Source of the DNA: JBCCGG01 sp039029395 | GTDB taxonomy: Bacteria; Pseudomonadota; Alphaproteobacteria; Kiloniellales; JAKSDN01 | Direction: 5' to 3' | NCBI GenBank assembly: GCA_039029395.1 | Contig: JBCCGG010000053.1 | Span: 1-40,390, forward strand | DNA length: 40,390 bases | Part shown: positions 1-7,618 of the stretch, in pieces | How the letters are laid out: each line of letters opens with the position of its first letter | Position numbering within the stretch: position 1 is the stretch's first letter | Made by a program: the position numbers and the translations under genes | The notes under the pieces: generated by a model | Told to the model about the DNA's origin: nothing | What the model saw: only the letters and a program-made list of their open reading frames with translations | Database searches by the model: none

Positions 1-135
1 CGTGAAGGCCGCGCCCCCAGACTCCGCTAGGATCTTCGTGATCGCTGCCGTCAAGGTCGTCTTGCCGTGGTCAACGTGGCCAATCGTGCCGACGTTGCAA
101 TGCGGCTTCGTACGCTCAAATTTCGCCTTCGCCAT
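1..135 (-). CDS. tuf: Elongation factor Tu, N-terminal part (cut by window edge)
   Basis: Only the first 45 codons lie in the window; the gene continues past position 1. The translation begins MAKAKFERTKPHCNVGTIGH and contains the P-loop GHVDHGKTT, which is the G1 motif of EF-Tu. EF-Tu is the GTPase that delivers aminoacyl-tRNA to the ribosome. The ATG (complement of 133-135) has a GAAGGA ribosome binding site a few bases upstream. It lies downstream of two tRNA genes on the same strand, an arrangement common around tuf in alphaproteobacteria, so they are probably co-transcribed. Confidence 0.97.
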   Translation of the reverse strand, partial: MAKAKFERTKPHCNVGTIGHVDHGKTTLTAAITKILAESGGAAFT

Positions 136-242
136 GGTTCCTTCGTTCCCGTTCTCGGCCTAGATCACGATCCAACCCAAAACCAACACTCTTCACAGCA
201 GTCCCGCGCGCCTTGGAGCGCCTATACACAAGGATCAGGAGT

Positions 243-316
243 TGGAGCGGGTGGCGGGAATCGAACCCGCGTAGCCAGCTTGGAAGGCTGGAGCTCTACC
301 ACTGAGCTACACCCGC
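243..316 (-). tRNA. tRNA-Gly (anticodon TCC)
   Basis: On the minus strand the 74 bases fold as a cloverleaf. The acceptor stem is GCGGGTG/CACCCGC, the D arm GCTC/GAGC, the anticodon loop reads CTTCCAA with TCC at 34-36, and the T arm CGGG(TTCGATT)CCCG is followed by an encoded CCA. It sits between tRNA-Tyr and tuf on the same strand and is probably processed from their shared transcript. Confidence 0.97.
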
Positions 317-419
317 ACCTTCGGTCACTCCCAACACGTGCCACGCCCAGCCGTTCGCCCCAGTTCCAGAGCCTTACGTCCAACCTCTGCCAGCCGCCAA
401 CAAGCCTCGGATCGGAGTG

Positions 420-504
420 TGGTGGAGGGGGTTGGATTCGAACCAACGTAGGCGAAGCCAACGGGTTTACAGCCCGTCCCCTTTAACCACTCGGGCACCC
501 CTCC
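420..504 (-). tRNA. tRNA-Tyr (anticodon GTA)
   Basis: This is an 85-base class II tRNA on the minus strand. The acceptor stem is GGAGGGG/CCCCTCC. The anticodon loop CTGTAAA carries GTA, a long variable arm follows (expected for Tyr), then the T arm and an encoded ACCA end. A promoter-like TTGACA element lies about 60 bases upstream. It is the first gene of the probable tRNA-Tyr, tRNA-Gly, tuf transcript. Confidence 0.97.
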
Positions 505-541
505 GATAGACTCGTATCCAGTGGATTTGACGGCGCTGCGA

Positions 542-569
542 ACTATGGTGATTTACTACCGCGTGTCAA
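542..569 (-). promoter_or_regulatory. Probable sigma-70-type promoter of the tRNA-Tyr/tRNA-Gly/tuf unit
   Basis: On the minus strand a perfect -35 hexamer TTGACA (564-569) is followed after 16 bases by CATAGT (542-547), a four-of-six match to the -10 hexamer. Transcription would start near 535, about 30 bases before the tRNA-Tyr 5' end. Position and strand fit a strong stable-RNA promoter, but it was assigned by eye. Confidence 0.55.
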
Positions 570-672
570 CTGCAATAACGACAAAACGACCGCTTCAGCC
601 TAAACCCTTCCCGGTTGGCTGACCGCGGCCATTGAGGATTTCCTCGACCCGTTTTCTATATTAAGGAGGGGA

Positions 673-1509
673 ATGCGCAAAGGCAAGCCCCAGAGAAACC
701 GCCCCGAAACGGCGCCCGGCAAGCGGAAGAGCGCCCCACCCTCGGTCGAAGCCCCTGGAAAACATAGAATTTATGGGCTGCATACGGTCCGCGCCGCGCT
801 TGAGAACCCGCAGCGAAGCGTTCGGCAGCTGAGCGTCAGCCCCGAGGCGGCAGCGCTCTTGGCTGACGCCATAAAGATCCGCCAGGGGTTTTCAGGAAAA
901 ATATCCCACATTCAGTATGAAACCCGACCGCGTGGCGAGCTTGCCCAATTGGTGCCGCCGGGCGCGGTTCATCAAGGTGCCGTCCTGGCCTGCGAGCCCT
1001 TGGCCCAGCCGAACCTGGATCAGCTGCTGGGGCGCTTGGCGGAGCGCGACGAAGCGGGCCGATCGGTCGTCCTGGCGCTCGACCAAGTGACCGACCCGCG
1101 CAACGTCGGCGCCATCCTGCGCTCGGCCGCCGCGTTCGGCGCCGCCGCGGTGATCGCCCCCAAGCACCACGCACCGGCCGAAAGCGGGCCCCTGGCCAAG
1201 GCCGCCTCGGGCGCGCTCGAGCTGGTGCCCTACCTGCAGGCGGGCAACCTGGGGCAAAGCCTGCGTGCCCTGCAAAAGGCCGGATACTGGAGCGTCGGCC
1301 TGGCCGCCGAGGGTCAAGAGCGGCTGGAGGCCCTGCGCGATCACCAAAAGCTGGTGCTGGTTATGGGCGCCGAAGGCAGCGGCTTGCGCCGCCTGACCCG
1401 CCAGCAATGCGACCACCTGGCGCGCCTGCCGACCCGCGCCGAGTTCGGCCAGCTCAATGTCTCGGCGGCCGCCGCGGTGGCGCTCTACGCCCTACTCGGC
1501 GCCCAATGA
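673..1509 (+). CDS. rlmB: 23S rRNA 2'-O-ribose methyltransferase, TrmH/RlmB family
   Basis: This 278-residue SPOUT methyltransferase is likely to 2'-O-methylate a guanosine of 23S rRNA (G2251 in E. coli). An N-terminal substrate-binding domain (about 30-120) opens with RIYGLHTVRAALENP. The trefoil-knot domain follows: motif 1 DQVTDPRNVGAILRSAAAFG near 137-156, motif 2 VMGAEGSGL near 227-235, and motif 3 LNVSAAAAVALY near 260-271. The first 30 residues are basic and probably disordered. A near-perfect AAGGAGG precedes the ATG, which fixes the start. It is divergent from the tRNA/tuf unit, a conserved neighbourhood. Family is certain; the exact site (RlmB or another TrmH member) is inferred. 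Confidence 0.93.
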   Translation: MRKGKPQRNRPETAPGKRKSAPPSVEAPGKHRIYGLHTVRAALENPQRSVRQLSVSPEAAALLADAIKIRQGFSGKISHIQYETRPRGELAQLVPPGAVHQGAVLACEPLAQPNLDQLLGRLAERDEAGRSVVLALDQVTDPRNVGAILRSAAAFGAAAVIAPKHHAPAESGPLAKAASGALELVPYLQAGNLGQSLRALQKAGYWSVGLAAEGQERLEALRDHQKLVLVMGAEGSGLRRLTRQQCDHLARLPTRAEFGQLNVSAAAAVALYALLGAQ

Positions 1510-1594
1510 ACCCCAGACTTGCGCGCTTGCCGAGCCCAGGCGGGCCGTGCTAGCGCTTGAGGCGAATAGATCGCGAAAGGATCACGTGTAGGTC

Positions 1595-2950
1595 ATGACA
1601 AGCAATTTGATCGATGAGTTTCTGAAAAAGCACAAGATCGAGGAGGTCGAGTGCTTGGTGCCCGACATGGCGGGGATCGCGCGGGGCAAGATCCTGCCGG
1701 CCGAGCGGTTTCGCAAGGGCATGAAGACCAATGGCCTGAGGATCCCGGAGGCGATCTTTCTGCAAACCGTGACCGGCGACTATCCGGACGACGAGGCCGA
1801 CGAGGTGACCGATCCGGCAACCCAGGACGTCTACCTCAAGCCCGACCCGGATACCATCCGATTGGTCCCCTGGTACAACGAGCCGACCGCCCAGGTGATC
1901 TGCGACGCCTTTCACTTCGACGACCGGCCGGTGCAAATCGCCGCCCGCCAGCTGCTCCAGCGGGTGCTGGCGCTCTACGAGGAGAACGGCTGGCACCCGA
2001 TCGTCGCGCCCGAGCTGGAGTTCTTCCTGGTCGACGTCAACACCGACCCGGACTACCCGCTGGAGCCGCCGGTCGGTCGCTCCGGACGGCGCGAGACCTC
2101 GCGCCAGGCCTACGGGGTCGACGCGGTCAACGAGTTCGACCCCCTGTTTGAGGAGGTCTACGATTTCTGCGAGGCTCAGGGCATCGACATCGACACCCTG
2201 ACCCACGAGGCCGGCGCCGCCCAGATGGAGATGAACTTCAACCACGGGCCCGCCATGCTACTGGCGGACCAGGCCTTCCTGTTCAAGCGCACGGTGCGCG
2301 AGGCCGGCCTGCGCCACAAGGTCTACGCCACCTTCATGGCCAAGCCCATGCAGGGCGAACCGGGCTCCTCCATGCACATTCACCAGTCGATCACCGACCC
2401 CAAGAGCGGCCGGAACCTCTTTGCCCAGAAGAATGGCAAGGATACCAAGCTGTTCCACCACCACATCGCCGGCCTGCAGAAGTACCTGCCGGCGGTCATG
2501 CCGCTCTTAGCGCCAAATGTGAATTCCTACCGGCGCCTGACGCCCTACTCTGATGCCCCGATCAATACTCACTGGGGCCACGACAACCGCACCACGGGCC
2601 TGCGGGTGCCCCATTCCGAGGCGGCCGCCCGGCGGGTCGAGAATCGCATCGCCGGCGCCGATGCCAACCCCTACCTGGCCATGGCGGCGTCGCTCGCCTG
2701 CGGCTATCTGGGCATGACCGAGAAGCTCAAGCCCCGGGCACCGGTCGTGGGCAGCGCCTACCGTCTGGCCCACACCCTGCCGCGCACGCTTTACGATGCC
2801 CTGCACCGCTTTAACGCCAGCCGCTCCCTCAAGACGGCGCTCGGCGCTAAGTTCATCGACGCGGTGACGATTGTGAAGAACACCGAGCTGCTCGCCTACC
2901 AGCAGGTCATCTCCTCTTGGGAGCGCGAGCATCTTCTGCTAAACGTTTAG
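1595..2950 (+). CDS. puuA: Glutamine synthetase family protein, probably gamma-glutamylputrescine synthetase
   Basis: This 451-residue enzyme has the whole glutamine-synthetase fold. The beta-grasp N-terminus begins VECLVPDMAGIARGKILP. Metal and glutamate ligands appear in APELEFFLVD (about 138-147), HEAGAAQMEMNF (about 203-214), GSSMHIHQS (about 258-266) and ENRIAGADANPYLAMA (about 348-363). GlnA-type hallmarks such as the C-terminal adenylylation tyrosine are not evident, which suits the PuuA/SpuI group that ligates glutamate to putrescine or another amine with ATP. The next two genes belong to putrescine metabolism, which supports that substrate. Other glutamate-amine ligases of the family (for ethanolamine or other polyamines) cannot be excluded. 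Confidence 0.85.
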   Translation: MTSNLIDEFLKKHKIEEVECLVPDMAGIARGKILPAERFRKGMKTNGLRIPEAIFLQTVTGDYPDDEADEVTDPATQDVYLKPDPDTIRLVPWYNEPTAQVICDAFHFDDRPVQIAARQLLQRVLALYEENGWHPIVAPELEFFLVDVNTDPDYPLEPPVGRSGRRETSRQAYGVDAVNEFDPLFEEVYDFCEAQGIDIDTLTHEAGAAQMEMNFNHGPAMLLADQAFLFKRTVREAGLRHKVYATFMAKPMQGEPGSSMHIHQSITDPKSGRNLFAQKNGKDTKLFHHHIAGLQKYLPAVMPLLAPNVNSYRRLTPYSDAPINTHWGHDNRTTGLRVPHSEAAARRVENRIAGADANPYLAMAASLACGYLGMTEKLKPRAPVVGSAYRLAHTLPRTLYDALHRFNASRSLKTALGAKFIDAVTIVKNTELLAYQQVISSWEREHLLLNV

Positions 2951-3087
2951 TTTAAGGAGCAAGCTGCGGCGTGACCACGAGATCCAGCAACGCGCATATC
3001 CAGCAGACGGCAACCCGCCGCACGCGGCATGCCGAGCTGTTGATTCTTTGCGCCCGCTTCGACTTCAACCCCTAGAGCGACGAAGCA

Positions 3088-3107
3088 CGTGCCCTCTCGA
3101 TGGCACG
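3088..3107 (+). other. Small inverted repeat in the puuA-spuC leader
   Basis: CGTGCC and GGCACG form a 6-bp stem with an 8-base loop, about 45 bases before the aminotransferase start. The surrounding 203-base gap (2951-3153) holds no other recognisable gene. The hairpin has no T tract, so it is not a convincing terminator. It could affect expression of the downstream gene or be chance. Confidence 0.25.
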
Positions 3108-3153
3108 AGAAAACTCTTCGTTTTCAAGAGCTTCGTTATCTAGGAGAAAGACC

Positions 3154-4539
3154 ATGACCGCACAGCCAGCCCGCAACTCGACCGCTCAGTGGCGCGCCGC
3201 CGATCTGCGCCATCACATGCACCCCTTCACCGACTATCTGTCGCTCCAAAAGGAGGGCGGCAGCCGGATCATCACCAAGGCCGAAGGGGTATGGCTCGAG
3301 GATTCCGAGGGCGAGCGCATTCTCGACGGAATGGCTGGCCTGTGGTGCTGCAACGTCGGCTACGGTCGCGCCGAGCTGGCCGAAGCGGCCCAGCGCCAGA
3401 TGCTCGAGCTGCCCTACTACAACACCTTTTTCAAAACCGCGACACCGCCGCCGATCGAGCTGTCAGAGCGTCTGGTCGAGCTGACCCCCGAAGGGCTCAG
3501 CCAGGTGTTATACGCGAGCTCCGGCTCGGAGGCCAACGACACCATCGTTCGCCTGGTACGCCACTACTGGAACCTTAAGGGCAAGCCCACTAAGAAGACC
3601 TTCATCAGCCGGGAGCTGGCCTACCACGGCAGCACCATGGCCGCCGCCAGCCTGGGCGGCATGAGCGGCATGCACGAGCAGGCCGACTTGCCCCTGCCCG
3701 GCTTCGTCCACGTCACCCCGCCCTATTGGTATGACTACGGCGAAGACCTCAGCCCGGAGGAATTCGGGCGCAAGGCGGCCAAGGCAGTGGAGGACAAGAT
3801 CCTCGAGCTCGGCGCCGATCAGGTCGCGGCCTTCATCGGCGAGCCGATCATGGGCGCCGGCGGGGTCATCCTGCCGCCCGAGACCTACTGGCCCGAGATC
3901 CAACGGATCTGCCGGGAGCACGACGTCTTGCTGATCGCCGACGAGGTGATCTGCGGCTTCGGGCGGACCGGCCATTGGTTCGGCAGCGACCGCTATGGCA
4001 TCGAGCCGGACCTCATGCCCATGGCCAAGGGCCTGACGTCCGGCTATCTGCCGCTCTCCGCCCTCATGGTGCGCGACCACATCGCCCAGACCCTGACCGA
4101 CGAGGGCGGCGAGTTTGCCCACGGCTTCACCTATTCCGGCCATCCGGTGTGCTGCGCCGTGGCGCTCGAGAACATCCGCATCCTGACCGAGGAGAAGCTG
4201 GTCGAGCGGGTGCGGGAAGACACCGGGCCCTATCTGAAACAGCAGCTCGAGGCGGCGCTCGGCGACCATCCCTTAGTCGGCGAGATCCGGGTCGCCGGGA
4301 TGATCGGCGGGATCGAGCTGGTCCGGGACAAGGCCAACCGGGGCCATTTCACCTCGTCCGGGACCGTTGGCGGCCTGTGCCGCGACATCTGCTTCGCCAA
4401 CAATCTGGTGATGCGCGCGGTACGTGATGTCATGGTGTTCTCGCCACCCCTGGTGATCAGCCGCGAGGAGATCGACGTCTTCGTCGCCCGGGCGACCGCC
4501 TGCATCGACCAGACAGCGCGCGAGCTGAAGGAAGGCTGA
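3154..4539 (+). CDS. spuC: Class III PLP aminotransferase, probably putrescine/polyamine:pyruvate aminotransferase
   Basis: This 461-residue fold-type I aminotransferase of the omega-amino-acid/diamine group transfers the terminal amino group of putrescine-like amines to pyruvate. Visible motifs are the cofactor-phosphate loop YASSGSEAND (about 120-130), ADEVICGFGRTGHWFG (about 261-277) and the PLP lysine in MAKGLTSGYLPLSA near 290. An upstream in-frame ATG at 3100 exists. The start at 3154 is preferred because AGGAG stands seven bases upstream and the protein then begins close to the conserved region. It lies between the glutamylputrescine-synthetase-like gene and N-carbamoylputrescine amidase, eight bases before the latter, so they are probably one operon. 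The substrate is inferred from context. Confidence 0.88.
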   Translation: MTAQPARNSTAQWRAADLRHHMHPFTDYLSLQKEGGSRIITKAEGVWLEDSEGERILDGMAGLWCCNVGYGRAELAEAAQRQMLELPYYNTFFKTATPPPIELSERLVELTPEGLSQVLYASSGSEANDTIVRLVRHYWNLKGKPTKKTFISRELAYHGSTMAAASLGGMSGMHEQADLPLPGFVHVTPPYWYDYGEDLSPEEFGRKAAKAVEDKILELGADQVAAFIGEPIMGAGGVILPPETYWPEIQRICREHDVLLIADEVICGFGRTGHWFGSDRYGIEPDLMPMAKGLTSGYLPLSALMVRDHIAQTLTDEGGEFAHGFTYSGHPVCCAVALENIRILTEEKLVERVREDTGPYLKQQLEAALGDHPLVGEIRVAGMIGGIELVRDKANRGHFTSSGTVGGLCRDICFANNLVMRAVRDVMVFSPPLVISREEIDVFVARATACIDQTARELKEG

Positions 4540-4547
4540 GCCGTACC

Positions 4548-5435
4548 ATGACCGAAGTCACTCTCGCCGCCACGCAGATGGCCTGTACCTGGGAGACCGA
4601 GGAGAACGTCGCCCGCGCCGAGGGCCTGGTGCGCGAGGCGGCGGGGCGGGGCGCCCAGATCATCCTGATCCAGGAGCTGTTCGAGACGCCCTATTTCTGC
4701 AAGGACCAGCGGCAGGCGCTCTTCGCGCTTGCCCGTCCTGTTCAGGACAATCCGCTGCTGGCCCGGATGAGCGCCCTGGCCGCCGAGCTCGAGGTGGTCC
4801 TGCCGGTCAGCTTCTTCGAGCGGGCCAACAACGCGTACTACAACTCGCTCGCCATCATCGACGCCGACGGGCGCCACCTGGGCACCTACCGCAAGAGCCA
4901 CATTCCCGATGGCCCGGGCTACCAGGAGAAGTTCTACTTCAACCCGGGTGACAGTGGCTTTCAGGTCTGGCCAACCCGCTACGCCACGATCGGCGCGGCG
5001 GTCTGCTGGGACCAGTGGTTTCCGGAATGCGCCCGCGCCATGGCGCTTCAGGGCGCCGAGGTGCTGCTCTATCCAACCGCGATCGGCAGCGAGCCGCCAC
5101 CCTTCGAGGCGCTCAACAGCAAAGGCCACTGGCAGCGCACCATGCAGGGCCACGCGGCGGCCAACGTGACGCCACTGGTCGCCTCGAACCGAATTGGCTT
5201 TGAAGAGGGCGAAACCTGCGCGCTCACCTTTTATGGCGGCTCTTTCATCGCGGACGAGACAGGCCAGAAGGTCGCCGAGGCCGGCTCGGACGAAGAGACT
5301 GTGCTGACCGCCAGCTTCGATCTGGCGGCGATCCGCGCCCGGCGCGCCGCCTGGGGCCTGTTTCGGGACCGGCGCCCGGACCTCTATGGCGCGCTTCTGA
5401 CCCTGGACGGCGGCGCCCAGGTGCTCGAAAAGTAA
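4548..5435 (+). CDS. aguB: N-carbamoylputrescine amidase
   Basis: This 295-residue nitrilase-superfamily hydrolase would split N-carbamoylputrescine into putrescine, CO2 and ammonia, the last step of the agmatine route. The catalytic triad is visible: Glu in IQELFETPYF (about 42), Lys in YRKSHIPDGPGY (about 116) and Cys in AAVCWDQWFPE (about 152). The N-terminus TLAATQMACTWETEENV and the GPGYQEKFYF segment are typical of the AguB group. The partner agmatine deiminase AguA is not in the window. Its closeness to the aminotransferase suggests that the putrescine made here is passed straight to transamination or glutamylation. Confidence 0.92.
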   Translation: MTEVTLAATQMACTWETEENVARAEGLVREAAGRGAQIILIQELFETPYFCKDQRQALFALARPVQDNPLLARMSALAAELEVVLPVSFFERANNAYYNSLAIIDADGRHLGTYRKSHIPDGPGYQEKFYFNPGDSGFQVWPTRYATIGAAVCWDQWFPECARAMALQGAEVLLYPTAIGSEPPPFEALNSKGHWQRTMQGHAAANVTPLVASNRIGFEEGETCALTFYGGSFIADETGQKVAEAGSDEETVLTASFDLAAIRARRAAWGLFRDRRPDLYGALLTLDGGAQVLEK

Positions 5436-5462
5436 CCAATTCTCCATTATAAGCGGCAAGAT

Positions 5463-5480
5463 AGAGCCATGCATGGCTCT
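5463..5480. promoter_or_regulatory. 18-bp perfect palindrome before the methyltransferase-kinase gene
   Basis: The bases AGAGCCATGCATGGCTCT equal their own reverse complement over 18 positions. The palindrome lies 27 bases after the aguB stop and covers the first possible ATG (5469) of the next reading frame. If translation starts at 5544 instead, the palindrome lies in the 5' untranslated or promoter region, where a dimeric regulator could bind. It could also form a hairpin in mRNA. No known regulator's consensus was recognised. Confidence 0.5.
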
Positions 5481-5543
5481 GCGGACCTTAAGGACTCCAG
5501 CAATCGTTCTGCCCCGCCATCTCGACCCAGAGGCGCCTGGTTG

Positions 5544-7526
5544 ATGCCGGGGCCGTTGGAGCTGCTGCGCTGTCCGCGGACCTTGGCCCCGCTCCGGCCC
5601 GCGCCTGGCGGACTGGCAACCGAGGACGGCACGCTCACCTACGCGATCGATGACGAGATCGCGGACCTGCGGGTCGCACCGGAGCTGGAATCCCCCCTAC
5701 CGGTCCAGCGGTCGACCCTCGAAGCTCTGCTCGGCCCTTGCACGCCGGAGGACTGGCCCGAGCGGATCCGCGCCTTTCTGGCACCCTTGGAAGGCCACCG
5801 GGGCTGGCTGAAAAACCTGGTGGCGGAAAACCGTTTCGCTTGGCAGACCCTGATGAGCTCGCCGGAAGGCGGCAGCGTGCTGGAAATCGGCTGCGGCTTC
5901 GGCGTCGGCAGCCTGGCCCTCGCCCGCCTGGCGCAGCGTCTCGCGGTGCTCGACCTGAGTTCGGGGCACCTCGCCTTCACCAAGCGACGGCTGCAAACCT
6001 TCGCGCCGGACGCCCAGGTCGCCTATGTCGCCGGCGGCGACGGTGAGCGCCTGCCCTTCGCCGCGCAGTCCTTCGACCGGGTGGTGCTCTATGGCGGGCT
6101 CGACGTCCGCTCGGACGACGACTGGCCGCTTTCCGACGCCAAGGGCAGGCAGGCCCGGGCGGAGCGGCTCGCCGCATTCGTTCATCGGCCGGACCACGGC
6201 GGCTTGAGTGGCCAAGCCCTGCTGGCGGAGATACGCCGTGTGCTGAAGCCCGACGGCCAGCTGCTTTACGCCGCGGACAACGGCCTGGACAATCTGTTGC
6301 ACAGCCGTTTCGGTCGCCACGCCTCGGGACGAAGGGTGAGCCTGAGCGCCGCCTGGCGCAATGCCCTGCCCTTCTATCGCCGCGCCCTCGTCCGCGCCGG
6401 CTTCGGGCGCCCCGCTCTCTACGAGCTCGCGCCCGGCTTCAACAACCAGTCCCGGTTAACGCCGCTCGATCAGGCCCCGAGCTACTGGCGCCCGCAGGCT
6501 GTCAACCGACTGCGGGCCGCCGGCTATGGCATTCGCGCCACCGCCGGCGCGCGGCTGCCAGACAGCTTGATGGACCAGCTGGTCGCGGCCGCCTCAAGCG
6601 AGTTGGGTTGCCCTCTCGTGGTCGACGACTGCATGGTTTCCGGCAAGGGCAAGGCCGTCCTGCTGGCACATGCCGGCGACCGGCCGGTCGTCGTCAAGCT
6701 GGCCTTGAGCGACTTCGCGGCCGAGACGGAAGCGGCCAATTGGGCCTTTCTCGAGACCGCGGAAGACGATGCGCCGACCCTGGCCCGCGCCTACGAGGTG
6801 CCACGCCCGCTGGCGCGCGGCAGCCTGTGCGGGATTCCCTTCTTTGTCGAGCAGCGCTGCCCCGGACAGCCGCTCGGCGAGGTCTCCTTAAAGCAAGGAC
6901 GCGACCATCAAAGCGACGACGTGCGCCAACTGTTCCTCGACATGAACCCAGACTTGGAGCACCAGGCACCGGCGACGTTCGACGAGGCTCTGTTCACAAC
7001 CCTGATCGGCCGGCCGATGGCGCGCCTCAAGGACGTCGCCGGCCAGGAGCGCGGGTTGCTGCAAAAGGTCGAAGAGCGCCTTAGATCGAAGCTCATGGGC
7101 CTTCCGATCCGCACCGGCCTGATTCACGGCGACCTGAGCGCCAGCAACATCTTCTCCGACGGCCGCAGGATCATCGGCGCGATCGACTGGGTCAGCGCCG
7201 CAACCGATTGGCCGCCTCTGTTCGACGTCATGTGCTTCCACATCAGCCTGGACCGACTGCACAGACCCAAGGTCAGCGCGCGCGAGCGCATGGCGGCCCT
7301 TGCCTCGGGCAACTGGCCCCTACCGAGCGAGCGGGCGCTGATCGCCTTGCACGCCGAGCGCATGGCTTTACCGCCCGAGCGGCTGCCCGAGATCGCCTAT
7401 ACCTACTGGATCAGCCACACAGAGGGCCAGCTGGACTATTTGCTGGCCTATGACGCTCGGGCCTTCAAAGCACGGGTTCTCGAAGTGCTGGGCGACTACT
7501 TGGAGATGTCCATTACAAGCCGTTAA
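5544..7526 (+). CDS. Fusion of Trm112-like domain, SAM methyltransferase and aminoglycoside-phosphotransferase-like kinase
   Basis: Three parts follow in one 660-residue chain. Residues 1-45 (MPGPLELLRCPRTLAPLRP) resemble a Trm112-like zinc ribbon but keep only one cysteine. Residues about 105-250 are a class I SAM methyltransferase with VLEIGCGFGVGSLALARL as motif I and a late IRRVLKPDGQLLYAADN segment. Residues about 360-640 resemble an APH/choline-kinase fold: a lysine in RPVVVKLALS, then IHGDLSASNIF (about 528) and AIDWVSAATDWPPLFD. An in-frame ATG at 5469 would add 25 low-complexity residues but sits inside a palindrome; 5544 is preferred because the domain begins there and AGAGG lies ten bases upstream. 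The substrate is unknown. Its position beside glycan genes suggests modification of a sugar or lipid-linked sugar, which is inference. Confidence 0.8.
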   Translation: MPGPLELLRCPRTLAPLRPAPGGLATEDGTLTYAIDDEIADLRVAPELESPLPVQRSTLEALLGPCTPEDWPERIRAFLAPLEGHRGWLKNLVAENRFAWQTLMSSPEGGSVLEIGCGFGVGSLALARLAQRLAVLDLSSGHLAFTKRRLQTFAPDAQVAYVAGGDGERLPFAAQSFDRVVLYGGLDVRSDDDWPLSDAKGRQARAERLAAFVHRPDHGGLSGQALLAEIRRVLKPDGQLLYAADNGLDNLLHSRFGRHASGRRVSLSAAWRNALPFYRRALVRAGFGRPALYELAPGFNNQSRLTPLDQAPSYWRPQAVNRLRAAGYGIRATAGARLPDSLMDQLVAAASSELGCPLVVDDCMVSGKGKAVLLAHAGDRPVVVKLALSDFAAETEAANWAFLETAEDDAPTLARAYEVPRPLARGSLCGIPFFVEQRCPGQPLGEVSLKQGRDHQSDDVRQLFLDMNPDLEHQAPATFDEALFTTLIGRPMARLKDVAGQERGLLQKVEERLRSKLMGLPIRTGLIHGDLSASNIFSDGRRIIGAIDWVSAATDWPPLFDVMCFHISLDRLHRPKVSARERMAALASGNWPLPSERALIALHAERMALPPERLPEIAYTYWISHTEGQLDYLLAYDARAFKARVLEVLGDYLEMSITSR

Positions 7527-7527
7527 C

Positions 7528-7556
7528 TTGACAGCAACTGTGCGATGTTATAGAAA
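7528..7556 (+). promoter_or_regulatory. Possible promoter of the lectin-like gene
   Basis: A perfect TTGACA (7528-7533) starts two bases after the preceding stop codon. TAGAAA (7551-7556) follows after 17 bases; TATAGA at 7549 with a 15-base spacer is an alternative. The gap to the lectin-like gene is markedly AT-rich. It also contains the 9-bp direct repeat CGTTAACTT at 7521-7529 and 7567-7575, whose first copy overlaps the -35 element. Confidence 0.45.
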
Positions 7557-7618
7557 TTGGACAAATCGTTAACTTAAGGTATTCTTTAATCCTATTTCGT
7601 AAGTAAACAGATAGGAAA

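Noticed and set aside
632..662. TTGAGG and TATATT as an rlmB promoter
   Set aside because: The spacer is 19 bases and the -10 would overlap the ribosome binding site, leaving no room for a leader.
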